Under the pieces are notes generated by a model. The model did not search any database, was not told the origin of the DNA, and saw nothing but the letters and a program-made list of their open reading frames with translations. Below are positions 60,638 to 64,000 of a DNA stretch of 64,000 bases, piece by piece; the stretch's first letter is position 1; each line of letters starts with the position of its first letter. Origin of the DNA: Streptomyces diastatochromogenes (GTDB lineage Bacteria; Actinomycetota; Actinomycetes; Streptomycetales; Streptomycetaceae); contig NZ_MCGQ01000007.1 in assembly GCF_002242805.1 (NCBI RefSeq), positions 62,001 through 126,000 of the forward strand, written 5' to 3'. The position numbers and the translations under genes were made by a program.

Positions 60638-61961
60638 CCCGGTGCCGGATCTGCTGATCGCGGTACCGGTGGTCATCGCCGCCTGCCGGGCCGGCGCAGG
60701 TCTGTTCCGGCGGCTGGGCCAGCCCCCGGTGATCGGCGAGATCACGCTGGGCATCCTGCTCGGCCCGTCGCTGCTCGGCTGGCTCTCACCGTCGCTCCAG
60801 CACTGGCTCTTCCCGCCCGCCGTGCTGCCGTACATCGGCGCGCTGGGCAATCTGGGGCTGCTGGCCTTCATGTTCCTGGTCGGCCTGGAGCTGGACCTCT
60901 CGGCGCTGCGCGGCCACAGCCGCTCCGCGGTGGCGGTCTCTCAGGCCAGCATCGCCCTGCCGCTGACGCTCGGTTCACTCCTCGCGCTCGGCATGTACGG
61001 CACGTTCGCCCCCGAGGGCGTGGGCCGGCTGCCGTTCGTCCTGTTCATCGCGGTGTCGATGAGCATCACCGCGTTCCCGGTGCTGGCCCGCATCCTCACC
61101 GACCGCGGCATGTACACCACCCGCCTGGGTTCGCTGGCGATGGCCTGCGCGGCCGTCGACGACGTGACCGCCTGGTGCCTGCTGGCGGTGGTGGCGGCGG
61201 TCGGCGCGAGCGGCTCCCTCCAGGACGCGGCCCTGACGGCGCTGTGGTCCGTGGTGTTCCTCGCGGCGATGCTGTGGATCGTACGACCGCTGCTCACGAA
61301 GGCCGCCGGACGGGCCTCGCGGGCGGTGGAGTCCACCGTCCTGGTCGTGCTGTTCAGCGGCCTGTGCCTGTCGGCCTTCGTCACCGACCGGATCGGCATC
61401 CACGCCCTGTTCGGCGCCTTCCTGTTCGGCGTGGTGACCCCGCGCGGCTCGCGCGCGGTCGAACTCTCGGCGGCCCGGCTGCGGGCGTTCACCGTCCCGG
61501 TGCTGCTCCCGCTGTTCTTCGTCAGCACCGGCCTGAAGACCGACGTCGCCCTGCTCACCGGCGACTCCACCCAGTGGCTGTGGGCGGCGGCGGTGCTGGC
61601 GGTGGCCGGGCTCGGCAAGTGGGGCGGCAGCACGGCCGCGGCCCGGCTGGCCGGCGAGACCTGGCGGGACGCGATGTCCATCGGCGCGCTGATGAACTGC
61701 CGCGGCCTGACCGAGCTGGTGGCCCTCAACCTCGGCCTCCAACTGGGCGTGATCGGACCCGCCCTGTTCACGATCCTGGTCCTGATGGCCCTCCTCACGA
61801 CGGCGATCACCTCTCCTGCGCTGAGCTGGTTCCGCCGAGTGCCGACCGACGCCGGTGCCGGAGCCGAACCCGAAGCCCTCGCCGTAACGGCCGAGGCCTC
61901 TCAGAACCTTCCGGCAACCTCCCAGCCCCGGCCGGCTGAAACCAGCCCGTCCGGCGTTTGA
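60618..61961 (+). CDS. Cation/proton antiporter (CPA2/KefB type)
   Basis: Encodes 447 residues from GTG 60618 (GGAAGGAGA upstream), starting inside the end of the flavin reductase gene. About 12 membrane helices carry the Na+/H+ exchanger pattern: GEITLGILLGPSLLG, LGNLGLLAFMFLVGLELD, SMSITAFPVLARIL and the AAVDDVTAWCLLA pair of membrane acids, then NCRGLTELVALNLGL. No NAD-binding RCK domain follows. Antiporters of this type are common in natural-product clusters and may drive export or give self-resistance. Confidence 0.9.
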   Translation: MSAPAFDPVPDLLIAVPVVIAACRAGAGLFRRLGQPPVIGEITLGILLGPSLLGWLSPSLQHWLFPPAVLPYIGALGNLGLLAFMFLVGLELDLSALRGHSRSAVAVSQASIALPLTLGSLLALGMYGTFAPEGVGRLPFVLFIAVSMSITAFPVLARILTDRGMYTTRLGSLAMACAAVDDVTAWCLLAVVAAVGASGSLQDAALTALWSVVFLAAMLWIVRPLLTKAAGRASRAVESTVLVVLFSGLCLSAFVTDRIGIHALFGAFLFGVVTPRGSRAVELSAARLRAFTVPVLLPLFFVSTGLKTDVALLTGDSTQWLWAAAVLAVAGLGKWGGSTAAARLAGETWRDAMSIGALMNCRGLTELVALNLGLQLGVIGPALFTILVLMALLTTAITSPALSWFRRVPTDAGAGAEPEALAVTAEASQNLPATSQPRPAETSPSGV

Positions 61962-61990
61962 GGACGAGGCCCGTTCAGGGCCGACAGCGG

Positions 61991-62012
61991 GGGTCTGGGG
62001 GCGCAGCCCCCG
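61991..62012. terminator. GC-rich hairpin between convergent antiporter and trpD
   Basis: GGGTCTGGGGGCGCAGCCCCC has a GGGGGC/GCCCCC stem. It is nearly identical to the hairpin at 4892-4910. Confidence 0.5.
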
Positions 62013-62042
62013 GGGGCGGTCACACCGACCCCGGGGGCCCAC

Positions 62043-63122
62043 TCACGCGGCTGGCGCCAACGCCCTCTCCCGCGTCGCGGAAACCCACCGCTCCAGCGTC
62101 GCCCGAGCCGCCCCGGAGTCCACGGAATCCGCAGCCCGACCCAACGCGGCACCGATCCGCTCGGTGACCGTACGACCGCCACCCTCCTCAGAAGCCGCCA
62201 GAGCAGCAGCCGCCGACAGCAACACCGCATCCCGAACAGGCCCGGACGCACCGTCCAGCAAGCGCCGCGCCACACCCGCGTTGTGAACGGCGTCGCCACC
62301 CCGTAGCGCCTCGACCGGCGCGAGCGCGATCCCGACGTCCCGCGGATCGAACGTCTCCTGCCGCACCTGACCCCCGGCCACCGAGAACACGGTCGACGTG
62401 GTCGTCACCGTCAGCTCGTCGAGTCCGTCGTCCCCCCGGAACACCAGCGCGGTGGCCCCCCGCCGCGCCAGCACTCCGGCGACCAGCGGCAGCAGCCGCG
62501 GGTCGGAGACCCCCACCGCGTGCGCCGCGGGAGCCGCCGGATTGGTCAGCGGGCCCAGGGCGTTGAACACGGTCGGGATGCCCAGCGCCCGGCGCGCCCC
62601 CGCCGCGTGCCGCATCGCCGGATGGAAGTCGGGGGCGAAGCAGAAGGTGATCCCTGCCTCCTCCGCCACCGCGGCGACCTGCCCCGGCGGAATCCTGAGA
62701 CTCACGCCGAGCCGCTCCAGTACGTCCGCGGAGCCCGAGGCCGAACTCGCGGCCCGGTTGCCGTGCTTGACGACCCGTACGCCGGCGCCCGCCGCCACGA
62801 TGGCGGCCATGGTGGAGATGTTGACGGTGTTCGCCCCGTCTCCCCCGGTACCGACCACATCGACGGTCCTCCCCGGCACGTCGATGCGCACGGCGTGCGC
62901 CATCATTCCCCGTACGAGCCCTTCCAGTTCGCCGACGGTCTCCCCCTTGGCGCGCAGGGCGACCAGGAAGCCGGCGATCAGGGCGTCCGGGGCGCTGCCC
63001 CGCATCACCTGGTCCATGACCCACGCGGTGTCCGCGCCGGACAGGTCACGGCCGTTCAGAACGGACCCGAGCAGTGCGGGCCAGGAGCGTTCCGTCCGCT
63101 CCGTCTCGGTGCCTGTGCTCAC
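62043..63122 (-). CDS. trpD: Anthranilate phosphoribosyltransferase
   Basis: Encodes 359 residues. The PRPP loop [16 protein letters not shown] and [18 protein letters not shown], then [11 protein letters not shown] and [10 protein letters not shown], are diagnostic of TrpD, which adds phosphoribose to anthranilate in tryptophan synthesis. Placed beside the halogenase and trpG rather than with trpB/trpA, it is probably a cluster copy for precursor supply. It lies 39 bp after the small secreted peptide gene. Confidence 0.95.
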   Translation of the reverse strand: MSTGTETERTERSWPALLGSVLNGRDLSGADTAWVMDQVMRGSAPDALIAGFLVALRAKGETVGELEGLVRGMMAHAVRIDVPGRTVDVVGTGGDGANTVNISTMAAIVAAGAGVRVVKHGNRAASSASGSADVLERLGVSLRIPPGQVAAVAEEAGITFCFAPDFHPAMRHAAGARRALGIPTVFNALGPLTNPAAPAAHAVGVSDPRLLPLVAGVLARRGATALVFRGDDGLDELTVTTTSTVFSVAGGQVRQETFDPRDVGIALAPVEALRGGDAVHNAGVARRLLDGASGPVRDAVLLSAAAALAASEEGGGRTVTERIGAALGRAADSVDSGAARATLERWVSATRERALAPAA

Positions 63123-63161
63123 AGATCTCTCCTTCGGTCCGTGGTCGGCCCGTCGCCCCGA

Positions 63162-63389
63162 CTAGCTCCAGGGGTCCACGCCGCCGGTGCCCAGCTTCAC
63201 GGTGACCCCGTCGCCGGAGACCACGACGCCGGCCTCGATGACCCCGTCGGCGACCGCGGCCGGCCGCGGCCGCGGCTGCGCCTCGGCGTGGTCGACGCCG
63301 GCCACCGCGGTGAAGACGGCGCCCGCGGTCAGCACGGCGAGGACGAGGGCCTGGAGCTTGTTCTTCCGAGCGGTCTTGACGAGCTGCAT
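63162..63389 (-). CDS. Small secreted protein of unknown function between trpG and trpD
   Basis: Encodes 75 residues from ATG 63389 with GGGAGAC upstream. A basic start MQLVKTARKNKLQ and hydrophobic core ALVLAVLTAGAVFTAVAGV end in HAEAQ, a Sec-type signal (cleavage about residue 36). The mature ~40 residues contain PRPRPAAVADGVIEAGVVVSGDGVTVKLG and end PWS. There are no cysteines. I do not recognise the family. Its spacing to trpD (39 bp) suggests one transcript. The gene is easily missed because a longer open frame covers it. Confidence 0.6.
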   Translation of the reverse strand: MQLVKTARKNKLQALVLAVLTAGAVFTAVAGVDHAEAQPRPRPAAVADGVIEAGVVVSGDGVTVKLGTGGVDPWS

Positions 63390-63627
63390 TTTCGTCTCCC
63401 GTTGGGTTTTCGTTGCTGCGGTTCGTTCCGACAGCAAGAAATCTATGGGGGTGCCGCTTCGCTTTATTATCGGCCGAGCTTCGCCTCTGCACGACCGACG
63501 ATAACGATGATATACATGCAGGTCAGAGGCGGTCCCCGGGAATACGGACCACCGAATTCCGATATCCTGGAAGGCGAATCGGCACCGGTACGAGTAATTC
63601 CGCACCCGGTGCCGTTAATTCCGCTCG

Positions 63628-64000
63628 TCAAGCGACCCGCTCCACCGCCGCCGCGCCCCTCAGGAAGTTCTCCAGCAGCCGCAGCCCGCCGAGGGTGGTC
63701 ACCGACTCGGGATGGAACTGGACGCCCTCGACGGGCAGATGCCGGTGTCTGAGGCCCATGACATATCCGTCGTCCACGGCCCGCGCGGTCACCGTCAGCT
63801 CCTCGGGCAGCGGTTCGGCGACGATGAGCGAGTGGTACCGGGTGGCGGTCACCTCGGTGCCGAGCCCGGCGAACACCCCGGCCCCGTCGTGGGTGACCGG
63901 GCTGGTCTTGCCGTGCTTGAGCCGCTCGGCGACGGCCACCTCGGCCCCGTAGGCGAGCCCGATGGCCTGGTGGCCCAGGCAGATGCCGAGCAGCGGCACG
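63628..64000 (-). CDS. trpG: Anthranilate synthase glutamine amidotransferase subunit, C-terminal part (5' end outside window)
   Basis: The visible 124 residues cover the second half of a class I glutamine amidotransferase: the nucleophile Cys in [26 protein letters not shown] and the catalytic His-Glu in GVQFHPESV. The HG-TSPV and RYHSL texts are typical of TrpG/PabA. Next to trpD it most likely provides ammonia for anthranilate synthase. The start lies beyond base 64000, so its upstream regulation cannot be seen. Confidence 0.92.
   Translation of the reverse strand, partial: VPLLGICLGHQAIGLAYGAEVAVAERLKHGKTSPVTHDGAGVFAGLGTEVTATRYHSLIVAEPLPEELTVTARAVDDGYVMGLRHRHLPVEGVQFHPESVTTLGGLRLLENFLRGAAAVERVA

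Noticed and set aside
63420..63510. NATAG-like text (GATAATAAAG, CATAGATTT) upstream of the small secreted protein
   Set aside because: The two elements are 24 bp apart instead of 11 or 22, so I do not count it as a SARP box.

Overview
The window is high-GC, gene-dense actinobacterial chromosome, almost certainly Streptomyces. Evidence is the strong GC bias at third codon positions, GTG starts, GTGA/ATGA stop-start overlaps, a SARP regulator, SpoIIE/anti-sigma phosphatase genes and a type II polyketide/NRPS gene cluster. About 13 kb of ordinary chromosome is followed by about 50 kb of one natural-product cluster that runs off the right edge.

Left flank (1-13.4 kb): the 3' end of sdhA and complete sdhB; a membrane protein with a GH18-like domain; a TPM-less relative of TPM-domain membrane proteins; a PAS-GAF-SpoIIE-HATPase phosphatase next to a stand-alone anti-sigma-type HATPase; a Nudix hydrolase; a small SPOR-like protein; a GntR/UTRA regulator; a DUF4190/septum-formation protein; a serpin; and a YbaK-type deacylase.

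Cluster (13.5 kb to the right edge): a SARP activator (13547-15346); a Sfp-type PPTase with a small unknown gene, divergent from an AsnO/VioC-type amino-acid beta-hydroxylase; an ABC exporter; a nine-gene ebo-like operon (secreted protein, inositol-phosphate synthase, UbiA prenyltransferase, TIM barrel, EboA, TatD, EboE, EboF phosphatase, second PPTase) followed by a ferric-reductase-like membrane protein; and an NRPS operon (MbtH, A-T-C-A-T, C-A-T-C*-A-T, carbamoyltransferase, MFS exporter). Next come two secreted FG-GAP proteins on the opposite strand, then a type II PKS operon (ACP, KS, CLF, ketoreductase, DsbA-like isomerase, free C domain, FAD monooxygenase), a cysteine-synthase-like PLP enzyme, a tryptophan halogenase with flavin reductase and antiporter, and trpD, a small secreted peptide and trpG.

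Proposed logic (inference): the type II PKS makes a reduced, perhaps aryl/polyene (cinnamoyl-type), acyl chain that the free C domain may join to an NRPS peptide. The PLP enzyme plus carbamoyltransferase could make a ureido amino acid from 2,3-diaminopropionate, as VioB/VioL do. The hydroxylase could give beta-hydroxy-Asn, and trpD/trpG plus the halogenase could give chlorotryptophan. No thioesterase is visible.

The most striking signal is regulatory. Upstream of eight cluster transcription units, in the correct orientation, I find paired NATAG elements spaced exactly 11 bp apart, the architecture of SARP boxes. A weaker ATAA variant lies upstream of the SARP gene itself. Between the NRPS and PKS operons is a genomic scar holding a gpsA 3' remnant and a 131-bp duplicate of the FAD monooxygenase gene.
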